NCBI RefSeq assembly: GCF_012928505.1
Contig: NZ_JABBJN010000027.1
Location: 20,924 to 84,923, forward strand
Direction of reading: 5' to 3'
Source: Achromobacter sp. Bel
Lineage (GTDB): Bacteria > Pseudomonadota > Gammaproteobacteria > Burkholderiales > Burkholderiaceae_B
Length of the DNA stretch: 64,000 nucleotides
Shown: one piece after another, positions 41,461-52,167 of the stretch
Numbering within the stretch: the stretch's first letter is position 1
How the letters are laid out: the number at the start of each line of letters is the position of its first letter
Position numbers and translations under genes: made by a program
Notes under the pieces: generated by a model
Told to the model about the DNA's origin: nothing
What the model saw: the letters and a program-made list of their open reading frames with translations, nothing else
Database searches by the model: none

Positions 41461-42108
41461 ATGAACGACATCATCCAAACCATTGCGGTCTACGCGATAC
41501 CGGTCATCTTCGCCATCACCTTGCACGAGGCCGCGCACGGCTATGTCGCGCGGATGTTCGGCGACCCGACGGCCTACGAGGCCGGCCGGATCAGCCTGAA
41601 TCCGGCGCGTCATATCGACCCTGTCGGCACATTGCTGGTGCCGGTGGTCATCCTGTTGGCCTCCAAGCTGTTGGGCAGCCCGGGCATGCTGTTCGGCTGG
41701 GCCAAACCCGTGCCGGTGGATTTCGGCCGGTTGCGCCGCCCCAAGCGCGACATGCTGTGGGTGGCGCTCGCCGGGCCCGCCGCCAACTTGCTGATGGCGG
41801 TCCTGTGGGCGTTCTCGCTGCGCATGATGCTGGAATCCGGCATGCAGGAGTCCTTCTGGTTCCAGATGGGCGTGGCCGGCGTGAACATCAACTTGGTGCT
41901 GATGGCGCTGAACCTCCTGCCGATTCTGCCACTGGACGGGGGACGCATCCTGTTCAGCCTGCTGCCTAACCGCCTGGCCTGGCAATACTCGAAAATCGAG
42001 CCATATGGCTTGATGATCGTCATCGTCCTTCTGGTCACCGACGTGCTTTGGCTTCTGATGCGTCCGGTGTACGAATTTGGCACGACTATCGTTCAGTGGT
42101 TTCTGTAG
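41461..42108 (+). CDS. Site-2 protease-family (M50) membrane metalloprotease
   Basis: 215 residues with about five membrane helices. The zinc motif is HEAAH (His22, Glu23, His26) inside the first helix, and the second conserved motif is NLLPILPLDGGRIL near 147-160, whose Asp is the third ligand. It lacks PDZ and CBS domains, so it is a short soluble-substrate S2P member, not RseP. Located just upstream of dapA. Substrate unknown. Confidence 0.92.
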   Translation: MNDIIQTIAVYAIPVIFAITLHEAAHGYVARMFGDPTAYEAGRISLNPARHIDPVGTLLVPVVILLASKLLGSPGMLFGWAKPVPVDFGRLRRPKRDMLWVALAGPAANLLMAVLWAFSLRMMLESGMQESFWFQMGVAGVNINLVLMALNLLPILPLDGGRILFSLLPNRLAWQYSKIEPYGLMIVIVLLVTDVLWLLMRPVYEFGTTIVQWFL

Positions 42109-42195
42109 GATTCCGGCCAAATTCCGTTAAACTCAGCGGTTTCATTGATTCTGGCCCTGGGGCATCCTGCCGTGGGGCGTTGGAGCCCTACATTT

Positions 42196-43101
42196 ATGGC
42201 ATCCCCTGCACCCGCCGCAGGCGTTAATTTCCAGGGCAGCTTGGTGGCCCTGGTCACTCCCATGCAGCCCGACGGCAGCCTGGATTACGCTGCCTACCGG
42301 TCATTGATCGACTGGCACGTCCAGGAAGGAACCGACGCACTGGTGGTGGTGGGCACCACCGGGGAGTCGCCCACGGTCTCCATGGAAGAGCACGCGGAAC
42401 TGATCCGCGTCGCGGTTGAACATGCTGGCGGCCGCATCCCGGTCATCGCCGGCGTGGGCGCCAACTCCACCGACGAAGCCATCCACCTGACGCGCCACGC
42501 CAAGGCGGTTGGCGCAGCGGCCGGTCTGTCGGTCGTGCCGTACTACAACAAGCCTTCGCAAGAAGGCCTGTATCGCCACTTCCGCACGATCGCGGAAGCC
42601 GTCGATCTGCCGACGATCCTGTACAACGTGCCGGGCCGCACCGTTGCCGACATGAGCAACGAAACGGTCCTGCGCCTGGCGCAGGTGCCTGGCATCATCG
42701 GCATCAAGGACGCGACCGGCGACATCGCGCGCGGCGGCCTGCTGCTGCGCGAAGCGCCGGCAAGCTTCCAGGTTTTCAGCGGCGACGATCCCACGGCCGC
42801 CGCCCTGATCCTTCTGGGCGCGCGTGGCAACATTTCCGTGACTGCCAACGTGGCGCCCAAGCTCATGCGCGACCTTTGCGCCGCGGCGCTGGCAGGCGAT
42901 GTGCCGAAGGTCCGTGAACTTAATGCGTTCCTGGCGCGTCTGAACAAGGCTTTGTTCGTTGAAGCCAATCCTATCCCCGTCAAGTGGGCGTTGGCCGAAA
43001 TGGGCCGCAGCGCACTGGGCTACCGGCTTCCGCTGGTTGAACTGGGCTCGCAGAACCACGAAGTCGTGCGTCGCGCGCTCCAGGAAACGGGTCTGCTCTA
43101 A
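42196..43101 (+). CDS. dapA: 4-hydroxy-tetrahydrodipicolinate synthase
   Basis: First committed step of lysine/meso-diaminopimelate synthesis: pyruvate plus aspartate semialdehyde. 301 residues. Class I aldolase barrel with VVGTTGES (Thr54, Thr55), [19 protein letters not shown] with Tyr143, and Schiff-base Lys171 in [14 protein letters not shown] 42196 gives the usual N-terminus; an upstream ATG at 42145 adds an unconserved 17-residue stub. Followed by bamC 17 bases on, the normal order in proteobacteria. Confidence 0.96.
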   Translation: MASPAPAAGVNFQGSLVALVTPMQPDGSLDYAAYRSLIDWHVQEGTDALVVVGTTGESPTVSMEEHAELIRVAVEHAGGRIPVIAGVGANSTDEAIHLTRHAKAVGAAAGLSVVPYYNKPSQEGLYRHFRTIAEAVDLPTILYNVPGRTVADMSNETVLRLAQVPGIIGIKDATGDIARGGLLLREAPASFQVFSGDDPTAAALILLGARGNISVTANVAPKLMRDLCAAALAGDVPKVRELNAFLARLNKALFVEANPIPVKWALAEMGRSALGYRLPLVELGSQNHEVVRRALQETGLL

Positions 43102-43118
43102 ATATCGTGAGGATACGT

Positions 43119-44243
43119 ATGAACAAACGTCATGCCGGTTTGTCGGCATTGATGTCTCTGGTGTTGTTGGCCGGCTGCAGCGAGGTCAACCAATTCCTGG
43201 GCAATGAAGAATCCGTCAACTACAAGAGCGCCGTCACCCAGCGTGGAGAGCCTCTGAGCATCCCGCCGGATCTGACTCAGGCCAACAGCGACCCGCGTTA
43301 CCGCGCGCCTGCTTCGGGCTCGACGACGTACTCGCAGTTCCAGCAACAGGGCCAGGCGCAAGCCACGGCCCCGAAAACCAGCAACGTGCTGCCCGGCCGC
43401 CAGGACATGCGTGTCGAGCGTGACGGCGACCTGCGTTGGCTGGTCGTGGACCGTGCGCCCGAAGACGTGTTTCCGCGTCTGGTGGACTTCTGGACCGAGA
43501 ACGGCTTTACCGTTGCCAGCAACAACCCCGCCGCAGGCCTGATCGAAACTGACTGGGCGGAAAACCGCGCCAAGATTCCGGAAAGCTGGCTGCGCCAGGC
43601 GTTGGGCGCCGTGCTGGAATCGGCTTGGGACAGCGGTGAACGCGAGAAATTCCGTACCCGCGTCGAACGCGTCAATGGCCACACCGAGGTCTATGTCAGC
43701 CATCGCCAGATGCTTGAAAAGCGCGTGGGCTCCGACGGCGGTCAAGTGCAGTGGCAGAACGGCAAGGAAGACCCGGGCCTGAACGCCGCCATGCTGGCGC
43801 GCATGATGGTCTACCTGGGTTCGGACGTGGACAACGCCCGCAAGCTGGTGCAACAGGCGGAAGCTTCGCCGCAGAAGCCGGCCGTGCAGGAAGATGTCCG
43901 TACGCAGGGCACGTCGTTGCTGGTGGCTGAATCGTTCGACCGCGCATGGCGCCGTGTCGGCGTGGCGTTGGACGGCGGTGGCTTCGCCGTGGACGATCGC
44001 GACCGTTCCGCTGGCGACTACTTCGTGCGTTACGTCGACACCGACACGGGCGAAAAGAACGAGCAGCCGGGCTTCTTCGGCCGCATGTTCTCGGGCGACA
44101 AGAAGGCCGAGGCGCCGCAATACCGCATCCACCTGGCCGCCACCGGCGACCAGACCACGGTGACGGTGCTGGACTCCACGGGCGCCCGCGACAATAGCGC
44201 AACGGCCCAGCGCCTGTTGAGCGTCCTGAAGGACAAGATGTAA
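43119..44243 (+). CDS. bamC: Outer membrane protein assembly factor BamC
   Basis: Lipoprotein of the BAM complex that inserts beta-barrel proteins into the outer membrane. 374 residues. Lipobox LLAGC with Cys at about 20, an unstructured N-terminal part (YKSAVTQRGEPLSIPPDLTQ) that contacts BamD, then two helix-grip domains: about 95-200 (RWLVVDRAPEDVFPRLVDFW) and about 265-370 (SLLVAESFDRAWRRVGVALD, YRIHLAATGDQTTVTVLDST). ATG 43119 chosen over 43107 since it gives the normal signal. Co-transcribed with dapA. Confidence 0.94.
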   Translation: MNKRHAGLSALMSLVLLAGCSEVNQFLGNEESVNYKSAVTQRGEPLSIPPDLTQANSDPRYRAPASGSTTYSQFQQQGQAQATAPKTSNVLPGRQDMRVERDGDLRWLVVDRAPEDVFPRLVDFWTENGFTVASNNPAAGLIETDWAENRAKIPESWLRQALGAVLESAWDSGEREKFRTRVERVNGHTEVYVSHRQMLEKRVGSDGGQVQWQNGKEDPGLNAAMLARMMVYLGSDVDNARKLVQQAEASPQKPAVQEDVRTQGTSLLVAESFDRAWRRVGVALDGGGFAVDDRDRSAGDYFVRYVDTDTGEKNEQPGFFGRMFSGDKKAEAPQYRIHLAATGDQTTVTVLDSTGARDNSATAQRLLSVLKDKM

Positions 44244-44282
44244 AGTGCGGCGAATCGGCGCTTCGGCGCCGGTTTGAAGCAG

Positions 44283-44307
44283 AAGGCCCCTGCAAAGGGG
44301 CCTTTTT
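44283..44307 (+). terminator. Terminator after bamC
   Basis: AAGGCCCC, loop TGCAAA, GGGGCCTT followed by TTT. Confidence 0.8.
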
Positions 44308-44356
44308 CATGGACGCGCGCAAGAAGGGGGCTTCGCCGGCGTGCTTCCCCATGTAA

Positions 44357-44389
44357 AAAAGCCCCGGCAGTGTCGCTGCCGGGGCTTTT
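44357..44389. terminator. Bidirectional terminator
   Basis: Fourteen-pair stem AAAAGCCCCGGCAG, loop TGTCG, and its exact complement, with A and T tracts at the ends. It serves the leftward lipoprotein gene and backs up the bamC terminator. Confidence 0.8.
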
Positions 44390-44424
44390 CTACGTCTTCA
44401 GAGCGGGGGTTCGTCTCTGTTTTA

Positions 44425-44652
44425 TTAAGACGCCGGGGTGGTCGAGCCGCCCGGGGTATTCGAACCGCCACCGGGCGTGGTGCCGGGGGTGGGTGCCGGA
44501 GCCGGCGACGTGGCCGGGGGCGTCGTGCTGGGGGCAGGCGTGCTTGCGCCCGGGGTGGGGTTGTTCGCGGGCGCCGGGGCATCTTCCTTCTTGTTGCAAG
44601 CGCTGAGCGAGACAGCCAGCACCGAGGCAATAATCAAGGTTTTGCTCATCAT
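44425..44652 (-). CDS. Small Pro/Thr-rich lipoprotein
   Basis: 75 residues. Signal peptide MMSKTLIIASVLAVSLSAC with lipobox LSAC; the mature part is almost only Pro, Thr, Ala, Ser and Gly (PAPSTTPPATSPAPAPTPGT), so disordered. Possibly a spacer in the outer membrane. Function unknown. The next stretch to 44869 holds only its promoter region. Confidence 0.75.
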   Translation of the reverse strand: MMSKTLIIASVLAVSLSACNKKEDAPAPANNPTPGASTPAPSTTPPATSPAPAPTPGTTPGGGSNTPGGSTTPAS

Positions 44653-44869
44653 TTTTGGACTCCTGTAGATGACGACTCTTGAAACCCCCTTAGGGGAAAC
44701 CAGAATCCAGGCTACAGGAAGCCGACGCCCGATCGCGTGTGAAAGTTAAAAAGGTCGCATCCCAACGGCAACAAACCTTTCAGCTCCGTGTTATGTCTTT
44801 CTTTATGTGACCGCCCGCATAGACCTGATTGCGTTCTGTGCAAGTCAGATACCTGGACGTGTCCGGATA

Positions 44870-46063
44870 CTACGCCGTGCGGTAATGGATCCACCCCGAA
44901 TCCAACCAGTCCGCCAAGCATGAACGGGCATCGTCGGAAAGTCTTGCGCACGCCGGGTCGGCGCAATCCAGGCTGCGGGCATCGGCCAGCGTACGCAGGG
45001 CGGCGTCGGCAGGCGTCATGGCGGTTTCGCCGTTGATGAAGAGCTGCTTGCCGCGATACAGCATGCGGCTGCGGCGATCCAGCACCAGGCGGCCAGAGAC
45101 GGGCCAATTTTCTTCCAGGTCCACGTCCATGCCCTCGGGGGCGTCGAACACGCTGAGATTGTGCGGTTCGGTCAACCAGCAACCCAGGAAGCGCGACGCC
45201 AAGGCATCGTCGAATCGAAGTTTTTCGACGGTTTCCAGTGTGGCGGCCACCAAGGCATCGGGCAGCGCCGCCGGCGTGTCGACGGCAGGCTGGCCCGGAT
45301 CGCGATAGACGGCGGACAGCTTGGGGCCCGGCAGGGCGGGTTCGCCGTAGGGGCCGCCCAGCAGGCCGACGCGGGCCATGACCTGGTCGGCTGCGGCTTC
45401 CAGCAGCCCGCGGGCCAGCGTGGCCTGGGTGGGGGCGCGGAACCCGATCGAGATGGTCATGCAGCCGTCGCCCATGGCGATGCCGTCATGGGCCGCCGCG
45501 GGCGGCAGGTACAGCATGTCGCCTGGGACCAGGACGGCCTGTTCCTCGGGCTGGAAATTGCTCAGGATCTTCAGCGGCAGGCCGGGTTCCAGCGACAGGT
45601 CCTTCTGGCGGCCGTAGCGCCATTCGCGTTCGCCAGCGGCTTGCAGCAGGAATACGTCATAGCTGTCGAAGTGCGGGCCCACGCCGCCGCCATGGCTGGC
45701 GATGCTGATCATCACGTCGTCCAGGCGGGCGTCGGGGATGAAGCGGAACAGCCCCATCAGTTCGGATGCCGCATCGCTCAGCAAGTCCACGCTTTGGATC
45801 AGCAGCGTCCAGTCGCCCTCATTGTCTTTGGGCAGGCGCGCGAACGGGCCGTTCTCCATCTGCCATTCGCCGTCCTCGCGCCAGATCAGGCGCGATTCCA
45901 CATCGTCGCGGCGCGCCAGCTTCTTGATGGCCGCGATGGTCAGCGGCGGCTTGAAGCCGGGGATGGCCTGGCGGATCAGCAGCGGCTTGCGCTGCCAGTA
46001 GCGGCGCATGAAGTCGTTGGGGCTTTGGTTGCCCAGCAGCGGCAAGCGTTGGTCGAGGTTCAT
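44870..46063 (-). CDS. roxA: Ribosomal protein uL16 arginine hydroxylase-like (RoxA/YcfD, JmjC-type oxygenase)
   Basis: 397 residues. Fe(II)/2-oxoglutarate oxygenase with the H-x-D...H triad: His131 and Asp133 in [12 protein letters not shown], His192 in [11 protein letters not shown]. The C-terminal part (about 230-397) is the winged-helix domain typical of the family. In E. coli the enzyme hydroxylates Arg81 of uL16. Start codon overlaps the mutS stop by four bases, so it is translated with mutS. Confidence 0.9.
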   Translation of the reverse strand: MNLDQRLPLLGNQSPNDFMRRYWQRKPLLIRQAIPGFKPPLTIAAIKKLARRDDVESRLIWREDGEWQMENGPFARLPKDNEGDWTLLIQSVDLLSDAASELMGLFRFIPDARLDDVMISIASHGGGVGPHFDSYDVFLLQAAGEREWRYGRQKDLSLEPGLPLKILSNFQPEEQAVLVPGDMLYLPPAAAHDGIAMGDGCMTISIGFRAPTQATLARGLLEAAADQVMARVGLLGGPYGEPALPGPKLSAVYRDPGQPAVDTPAALPDALVAATLETVEKLRFDDALASRFLGCWLTEPHNLSVFDAPEGMDVDLEENWPVSGRLVLDRRSRMLYRGKQLFINGETAMTPADAALRTLADARSLDCADPACARLSDDARSCLADWLDSGWIHYRTA

Positions 46064-48714
46064 TGAAGGTGCTTCTTCAGACGGTAGAGGGCATCCAGCG
46101 CTTCGCGCGGGGTGAGGCTGTCGGGGTCGATGGCGGCAAGCGATTCGCGCAAGGCGTCCAGCGCCTCGAGCTCGTCGGAACGCTCGGTCTCGGCATAGGC
46201 TTGCGCGTCGGCGTCCGCCGCGGCCGAGAACAACCCCAGCTGCGGCGTGGGCGAGCCCTGCGCTTCAAGCCGTTCAAGTTCGCGCGTGGCCTGGCGGATC
46301 ACCGCGGCCGGCACGCCGGCGCGTTGCGCCACCTGGATCCCGTAGCTGCGGCTGGCGGGGCCTTCGCGCACTTCGTGTAGGAAGACGATGCCGCTGGCCG
46401 ATTCCGCCGCGGCCAGATGCACGTTGGCGGAGGCCGGTTGTTCGGCCGGCAGGCGGGTCAATTCGAAGTAGTGGGTGGCGAACAGCGTCAGTGCGCGGTT
46501 GTGCGCCAACAGGCGGCAGGCGATGGCCCAGGCCAGCGCCAGGCCGTCGTAAGTGGACGTGCCGCGGCCGATCTCGTCCATCAGCACCAGGCTGTTGGGC
46601 GTGCTGGCCGACAGGATGGCGGCCGCCTCGGTCATTTCCATCATGAAGGTCGATCGTCCGCCCGCCAGGTCGTCGGCTGCGCCGATGCGGGTGAAGATGC
46701 GGTCGATCTTGCCGATGCGCGCGCGCGTGGCTGGCACGAAGCTGCCGATGCGTGCCAGCAGCACGATCAACGCCACCTGACGCATGTAGGTCGATTTACC
46801 GCCCATGTTCGGCCCGGTGATCAGCAGCATGCGGCGCGCCGGGTCCAGGCGGCAGCCGTTGGGCGTGAAGCGTTCGATGGCGTGTTCGACCACGGGGTGG
46901 CGGCCGGCCTCGATATCGATGTCGGCCTGCTCGGACAAGTCGGGCGCCATCCAGTCGTGGCGTCGCGCGTGGTCGGCCAGGGCCGCCAGCGTGTCCAGTT
47001 CGGCCAGCGCGGCGGCGCAGTCCGACAGCGGCCGCACGTGTTCGGCCAGCACGTCCAGCAACTGCTCGAACAGCCACTTTTCACGGGCCAGCGAGCGGTC
47101 CTGGGCGGACAGCACCTTGTCTTCCCACGTCTTCAATTCGGGCGTGATGTAGCGTTCGGCGTTCTTCAGCGTCTGGCGGCGGCGGTAGTCTTCCGGCACC
47201 TTGGCCGTCTGGCCCTTGGAGACTTCGATGTAGAAGCCATGCACGCGGTTGAACTCCACGCGCAGGTTGTTGATGCCCGTGCGCTCGCGCTCGCGCGCTT
47301 CCAGCTGCACCAGGAAATCGCCGCCGTCGGCTGCCAGGCCGCGCAGTTCGTCCAGTTCGGCATCGAAACCGGTGGCCAGGACGCCGCCGTCGCGGATGGC
47401 CACGGCCGGCTCCGGCGCAATGGCGCGCACCAGCAGCGCGGCCAGCGCCGGATCCACGGACAGATGCGAGATCAGTTCGCCCAGGCGCGGGGAATCGGCC
47501 ATGGGTTCGACCAGGTCGCGCAACGCGGGCAGGGATTCCAGCGCATCGCGCAGGCTGGCCAGTTCGCGCGGGCGCACCGAGCGCAGCGCCAGCCGTGCGG
47601 CAATGCGTTCGATGTCGGGGAAGGCGTTCAGCGCCGCGCGCATCGCTTCCAGCAGGCCGGCCGAGCCGAAGGTTTGTTCGACGTCCATGCGGCCGGCCAG
47701 CAGCGCCGAGATGGCTTGCTGGCGCGCCAGCGCCTGCTCGTTTTCGCGCAGTGGATGGTGCAGCCACCGGCGCAGCAGCCGGCTGCCCATGGGCGTGCGG
47801 CAGCCATCCAGCAGCGAGAACAGCGTGGGCGAGTCTTCGCCCGACAGCGTCTGGGTCAGCTCCAGGTTACGGCGGGTCACGGGATCCAGCAGGACGTACT
47901 GGCCGGGGCGTTCGGCCGACAGGCTTTGCACGTGCGCCAGCGCCTGCGACTGGGTGCGTGCCGCATAGCGCAGCAGCGCGCCGGCGGCGCAGACGCCAGC
48001 CGGCATGTCTTCGATATCGAAGCCTGCCAGCGTGTCCGTCTTGAAGTGCGCCAGCAGATGCGCGCGGGCGCCGTCGCTTTCAAAGTGCCAGTCGGGCACG
48101 CGGGCACGGGCGCCTTCGAACGGGAAATCGAAATCGGCGCTGTCGGCGCAGATGATTTCCGCGGGCGCGATGCGGTGCAATTCGGATTCCAGCTGCGCGG
48201 GCGCGCATTCGGTCACGCGGAATTCACCGCTGGCCAGGTTCAGCCAAGCCAATCCGGCCCGTGGGGCGCGGGCGTTGCCGGTGACAAACACGGCGGCCAG
48301 CGCGCGGTCGGCCTTGGCGGGCAGCAGGGCGTCGTCGGTCAGGGTACCCGGCGTGACGATGCGCACGATGCGGCGTTCGACCGGCCCCTTGGACGCGGCC
48401 GGATCGCCGATCTGTTCGCAGATGGCAATGGATTCGCCCATGGCGACCAGGCGCGCCAGGTATTGCTCCATGGCGTGCACGGGCAGGCCGGCCATCGGGA
48501 TCGGGATCCCGTTGGACGAACCGCGCTTGGTCAGCGTCAGGTTGAGCAGACGCGCGCCGCGTTCCGCGTCTTCATAGAACATTTCATAAAAATCCCCCAT
48601 GCGGTAGAAGAGCAGCAAGGGGCCAGCCTCCGCTTTCAGGCGGAGGTACTGCTGCATCATGGGGGTGTGGCCCGCGTGGGCGTCGGCGGCGGTGTTTTGT
48701 GTTGCTGAATTCAT
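46060..48714 (-). CDS. mutS: DNA mismatch repair protein MutS
   Basis: 884 residues, slightly longer than the usual 850. Recognises mismatches and starts repair with MutL. The mismatch-binding Phe-x-Glu is F42/E44 in MGDFYEMF. Connector, lever and clamp domains follow. The Walker A motif GPNMGGKST lies near 633 and Walker B in [16 protein letters not shown] near 705; the ABC-type signature STFMMEMTE is also seen. The ATG at 48714 ([18 protein letters not shown]) is used; upstream frame to 49044 is open but unrelated. A reading frame of over 760 codons on the other strand is only a shadow of this GC-rich gene. Confidence 0.97.
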   Translation of the reverse strand: MNSATQNTAADAHAGHTPMMQQYLRLKAEAGPLLLFYRMGDFYEMFYEDAERGARLLNLTLTKRGSSNGIPIPMAGLPVHAMEQYLARLVAMGESIAICEQIGDPAASKGPVERRIVRIVTPGTLTDDALLPAKADRALAAVFVTGNARAPRAGLAWLNLASGEFRVTECAPAQLESELHRIAPAEIICADSADFDFPFEGARARVPDWHFESDGARAHLLAHFKTDTLAGFDIEDMPAGVCAAGALLRYAARTQSQALAHVQSLSAERPGQYVLLDPVTRRNLELTQTLSGEDSPTLFSLLDGCRTPMGSRLLRRWLHHPLRENEQALARQQAISALLAGRMDVEQTFGSAGLLEAMRAALNAFPDIERIAARLALRSVRPRELASLRDALESLPALRDLVEPMADSPRLGELISHLSVDPALAALLVRAIAPEPAVAIRDGGVLATGFDAELDELRGLAADGGDFLVQLEARERERTGINNLRVEFNRVHGFYIEVSKGQTAKVPEDYRRRQTLKNAERYITPELKTWEDKVLSAQDRSLAREKWLFEQLLDVLAEHVRPLSDCAAALAELDTLAALADHARRHDWMAPDLSEQADIDIEAGRHPVVEHAIERFTPNGCRLDPARRMLLITGPNMGGKSTYMRQVALIVLLARIGSFVPATRARIGKIDRIFTRIGAADDLAGGRSTFMMEMTEAAAILSASTPNSLVLMDEIGRGTSTYDGLALAWAIACRLLAHNRALTLFATHYFELTRLPAEQPASANVHLAAAESASGIVFLHEVREGPASRSYGIQVAQRAGVPAAVIRQATRELERLEAQGSPTPQLGLFSAAADADAQAYAETERSDELEALDALRESLAAIDPDSLTPREALDALYRLKKHLQ

Positions 48715-48871
48715 GCCCGTGATTGTATCGGGCCGAGTGGGGGGCTGGGAGAAGGGGATGGGACTTGTTTGTCCGGGCGCATCCGGACGTCCCTGTAGCC
48801 CAACTTGCCCCCGCCGGACGCCGGCGTCACAATCTTGCGACGCGGCACCGTGACTGCCGCGGGAGCCGCTG

Positions 48872-49777
48872 ATGCAGCAATACCCTTTTGCCGACCCCTT
48901 GGATGCGACCGAGCGCGTCGTCATTTCAGGCGGTGGGCACCAAGCCGAATTCGCGCCCGGTGGCGGTGGGCGCCTGACCCGCTTGTCGACGGGCGCGTTG
49001 GATTGGATCGTGCCGCTGACGCCGACCCAATGGCCGGCGGGCAAATGGCCGCGGGCGGGGTCCTACCCGTTGGCGCCGTATTCCAACCGCATCCGTGATG
49101 GCGTGTTCACCTTCAATGGCGCGCGGCATTCGCTGCAATCCGTGGCGGGCCGCCCGCATGCGATACATGGCGCCGGCTTGTTCCAGGCGTGGCAGGTGCG
49201 CAACCTTGCGGCAGACAGCATTGATCTGGTGCTGAGCCAACCGGCCGGCGTGCTGGGATGGCCCTGGCCGTTTGAATGCGTGCAGCGCTACCGGCTGGAC
49301 GCGCGCGGGTTGAGCTTGTCCTTAAGCATCACCAACCAGGGCGATACCCCCATGCCTTTCGGGCTGGGCATCCATCCGTACTTCACCGCCGAGCGGGTCA
49401 CCCTGAATGCGCGGCGGGTGTGGCCGGCCGATGCCGACGGCATACCGAAGGGCAGCCAGGTCAAGCATGTGCGCGAGTTGCGCCAGTCGGCCGCAGGGTG
49501 CGATACCTATCTGTCGCAATGGGAAGGGCGCGCCACCCTGCACTGGGCGGACGGGCGCGAATTGGCGCTGCACGCGGATCCCGCGTTTGCGCATCTTGTG
49601 GTCTATACCGCGCCGGGCTCGGACTTCCTGTGCGTGGAGCCGGTCACCAATGTGGCGGATGCCTTCAACCGGGCAGCCGACGGCGATACGCGCACGGGCA
49701 TGCGAACGCTGGAGCCGGAAGCACGGTTCAGTGCCACCTGTTTGCTGGGCCTGACCTTGCCGCGCGGCCAGCGCTGA
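48872..49777 (+). CDS. Aldose 1-epimerase family protein
   Basis: 301 residues. GalM-like beta-sandwich: [19 protein letters not shown] (Asn/Arg substrate contacts), [14 protein letters not shown] with the conserved His, [10 protein letters not shown] with the catalytic-type His, and C-terminal [20 protein letters not shown] where the Glu is the probable base. Interconverts anomers of a sugar or modified sugar. No sugar pathway genes lie around it. Confidence 0.88.
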   Translation: MQQYPFADPLDATERVVISGGGHQAEFAPGGGGRLTRLSTGALDWIVPLTPTQWPAGKWPRAGSYPLAPYSNRIRDGVFTFNGARHSLQSVAGRPHAIHGAGLFQAWQVRNLAADSIDLVLSQPAGVLGWPWPFECVQRYRLDARGLSLSLSITNQGDTPMPFGLGIHPYFTAERVTLNARRVWPADADGIPKGSQVKHVRELRQSAAGCDTYLSQWEGRATLHWADGRELALHADPAFAHLVVYTAPGSDFLCVEPVTNVADAFNRAADGDTRTGMRTLEPEARFSATCLLGLTLPRGQR

Positions 49778-49861
49778 AACCTGCCGCGTCAGCACGCAGT
49801 GCTTGGAAAGCGCCGGTACCTCCGGCGATAATCCGGGCAAATCCAACCCAGGAGTCCCTAC

Positions 49862-50218
49862 GTGAAAAAGCTCAGCACCGAACAATTGCAGGCCGCAGCC
49901 GAGACGTTGCGTCGGGTGCAGGAGAAGCTGGCCCGCTCGGGCAGCCTGCCGCTTGAGCCCACCATCTATGCCAGCGCGAAGGGTTTCCGGCGCAATGTGC
50001 CCGATTACGTCTGGACCTGGTTGTCGGGCCTGCTGGCGCCGCACAAGAGCCTGGTGTCCTGGATGGACACGCATCAGGCCGGCTGGCGCGACGGCAAGAC
50101 GCCTGCCGCGGTGGTGTACGCGCGCACGGAAAAGGGCTGGTTCGATTGGCTGATCACGGAACTCGACACCGAGATCAATGATCCGCACGCCCGCGCCAAG
50201 CGGGAAGGGCGCGGCTAG
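49862..50218 (+). CDS. Uncharacterised small protein
   Basis: 118 residues from GTG 49862, with AGGAG seven bases ahead. A helical N-terminus (STEQLQAAAETLRRVQEKLA) precedes a Trp-rich part (NVPDYVWTWLSGLLAPHKSL, GWFDWLITELDTEINDPHAR). No known domain recognised and no signal peptide. Confidence 0.65.
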   Translation: MKKLSTEQLQAAAETLRRVQEKLARSGSLPLEPTIYASAKGFRRNVPDYVWTWLSGLLAPHKSLVSWMDTHQAGWRDGKTPAAVVYARTEKGWFDWLITELDTEINDPHARAKREGRG

Positions 50219-50349
50219 GCAATGGCCTGGCGTTCCCCGGCCCGCGGGGATTGCGGACAAGGGTGTCCGTAGTGTTGCGCCTGCCGGCCTCTTTTTCCGG
50301 GCACACGGCGGGCCCATAGTGGCTCCTGTCTTTTCAACAGGAGCTTTCG

Positions 50350-50706
50350 ATGTCGTATATCCCGCAGGCCATGTTTTCGGCCGTTCCGCAGGCCACCGTA
50401 TTCATCGTCAATGTCATCCATGCCCATCCCGGGCGGCAAGAGGACGCGTTCAGGGCCATCCAGGACGTCGTGCACTATGTCGCGCAAACCAAGCCGGGGT
50501 TCCTCTGGAGCAATCTGGCCAAGAGCACCGACGGCAAGACGGTGGTGAACATCGAGGCGATTTCGGGCGAAGGCAACGTGGACGAGTTCTTTGCCGACCC
50601 CGTTTTCCTGCAGAAATTCCGCAAACTCGATGACGTGTCCACCAGCGAATTCCATACGTACAGGGTGGACGATCTGGTGCTGCCGGGAGCCCGGCCGGGC
50701 GCCTAA
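50350..50706 (+). CDS. ABM-family (antibiotic biosynthesis monooxygenase-like) protein
   Basis: 118 residues. A dimeric alpha+beta barrel of the ABM family: TVFIVNVIHAHPGRQEDAFR, VHYVAQTKPGFLWSNLAKST, VVNIEAISGEGNVDEFFADP and FRKLDDVSTSEFHTYRVDDL. These are usually small quinol or hydroxylaromatic monooxygenases, or binding proteins. Substrate unknown. Confidence 0.82.
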   Translation: MSYIPQAMFSAVPQATVFIVNVIHAHPGRQEDAFRAIQDVVHYVAQTKPGFLWSNLAKSTDGKTVVNIEAISGEGNVDEFFADPVFLQKFRKLDDVSTSEFHTYRVDDLVLPGARPGA

Positions 50707-50709
50707 CCT

Positions 50710-50949
50710 TCAGCCTTGAGCACGCCCGGCGCGTATCCGTGCGAACAGGTGGAAGGCCGTTTCCAATATCGCTGCTGCCAGCAGGGCCGCCAGAATGGAA
50801 CCGAAGACCAGCGAGTCCCACAGGCGGGGCGGGCCGACGCGGAACTGGATGGTGTCGAACACCATGCCGGCAGCGACGCCGGCCACGATGACGGCCTTCC
50901 AGCCCTGCAGCGGAGCCATCCGAAGCATCAACAAGGTAAACGCGACCAT
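50710..50949 (-). CDS. Small membrane protein of unknown function
   Basis: 79 residues from the ATG at 50949, with two hydrophobic stretches (VIVAGVAAGMVFDTIQF and LVFGSILAALLAAAILETAF). The frame is open upstream; a TTG at 50985 would add LIDQTLEPLLWG, which looks like natural protein sequence, but neither start has a good ribosome site. Start is therefore uncertain. Confidence 0.55.
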   Translation of the reverse strand: MVAFTLLMLRMAPLQGWKAVIVAGVAAGMVFDTIQFRVGPPRLWDSLVFGSILAALLAAAILETAFHLFARIRAGRAQG

Positions 50950-51122
50950 TCCCCACAGAAGTGGCTCTAGCGTTTGATCGATCAAATGGGCAAGCAGGGG
51001 AGGCTCCCGGTAAGTTCGTGCGGAACAGTCCGCCCGCGTTTTTACCGCTTTCTGGCCTGAATGGCGAGAGGCCCCGCCCGGAAACGGGCGGAGCCCCTGG
51101 GATGCCCCGGAAAACGCCCGGT

Positions 51123-52136
51123 TCAGAACCCTTCCAGCACCACCTTGCCCTGTGCCTTGCCGCTTTCGATGAACGCGTGGGCGCGGCGCAGGTTGGCGGC
51201 GTTGATCGTGCCGTAGTGCTCGCCCAGCGTCGTGCGCAGGGTGCCGTTGTCGATCAGGCGGGCGGCCTGGTTCAGCAGTTCGTGCTGGGCGATCATGTCG
51301 GGCGTGTTGTGCACGGGGCGCGCAAACATGAATTCCCAATGCAGCGACGCGGATTTGCCTTTGAGCAGGCGGACGTCGATGGCGGCCGGGTCGTCGATCA
51401 GCGCGATCTTGCCTTGCGGGGCGATCGCTGCCGCCATCTGCGCAAAGTGCTTGTCGGTCTGGTTCAGGCCGGCGATATCGCTGACCTGATCGAAGCCGAT
51501 GCGCTTGAGCTCTTCGGTCAGGGGCTTGCTGTGGTCGATGACATGATGGGCGCCCAGTTCGCGCACCCACGCTTGCGTTTCGGGCCGCGAGGCGGTGCCG
51601 ATCACCGTCAGGCCGGTCAACTGGCGCGCCAACTGCACCAGGATCGAACCCACGCCGCCAGCGGCACCGATGACAAGCAGGGTGCGCTGGCTGGGCGCAG
51701 CGTTGTCCAGCACGCGCAGGCGGTCGAACAGCAGTTCCCAGGCGGTGATCGTCGTCAGCGGCAGGGCCGCGGCTTCTGCGAAGTCCAGGCTGGCGGGCAT
51801 GCGGCCGACGATGCGTTCGTCCACCACATGACGTTCGCTATTGGCGCCCGGCCGGTTCAGCGCGCCGGCATACCAGACACGGTCGCCGGGCTTGAACAGG
51901 CTGGTCTTGGCGCCCACGGCGCGCACGATGCCGGCCGCGTCCCAGCCGATGACCTCGGCTTGGCCGTCCTTAGGCGCGCGGTTGGCGCGGATTTTCACGT
52001 CTACCGGGTTGACGGAAATGGCGTGCACGTCGACCAGCAGGTCGTGGTCGCCGGGCACGGGTTCGTCAAGTGTGATGTCTTGAAGGGCGTCTGCGTGGTC
52101 GGCAGGCAGGTTCTTGAAATAGGCGATGGCTTTCAT
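51123..52136 (-). CDS. Zinc-type alcohol dehydrogenase-like (quinone oxidoreductase family) protein
   Basis: 337 residues. Medium-chain dehydrogenase/reductase: MKAIAYFKNLPADHADALQD, VNPVDVKIRANRAP, GWDAAGIVRAVG, FKPGDRVWYAG and the NADPH-binding LLVIGAAGGVGSILVQLARQ. The structural and catalytic zinc Cys residues are absent, so it belongs to the zinc-free quinone-oxidoreductase-like branch. It is followed downstream by no operon partner; the SDR gene lies 31 bases upstream on the same strand, so the two are likely co-transcribed. Confidence 0.9.
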   Translation of the reverse strand: MKAIAYFKNLPADHADALQDITLDEPVPGDHDLLVDVHAISVNPVDVKIRANRAPKDGQAEVIGWDAAGIVRAVGAKTSLFKPGDRVWYAGALNRPGANSERHVVDERIVGRMPASLDFAEAAALPLTTITAWELLFDRLRVLDNAAPSQRTLLVIGAAGGVGSILVQLARQLTGLTVIGTASRPETQAWVRELGAHHVIDHSKPLTEELKRIGFDQVSDIAGLNQTDKHFAQMAAAIAPQGKIALIDDPAAIDVRLLKGKSASLHWEFMFARPVHNTPDMIAQHELLNQAARLIDNGTLRTTLGEHYGTINAANLRRAHAFIESGKAQGKVVLEGF

Positions 52137-52167
52137 GGGGCGGCTCGGTTCGGGGTAAGGGCCAAAA

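Noticed and set aside
46417..48708. Open frame of 763 codons antisense to mutS
   Set aside because: Low-complexity translation (Arg/Gln/His/Val-rich); mutS on the other strand is unmistakable.
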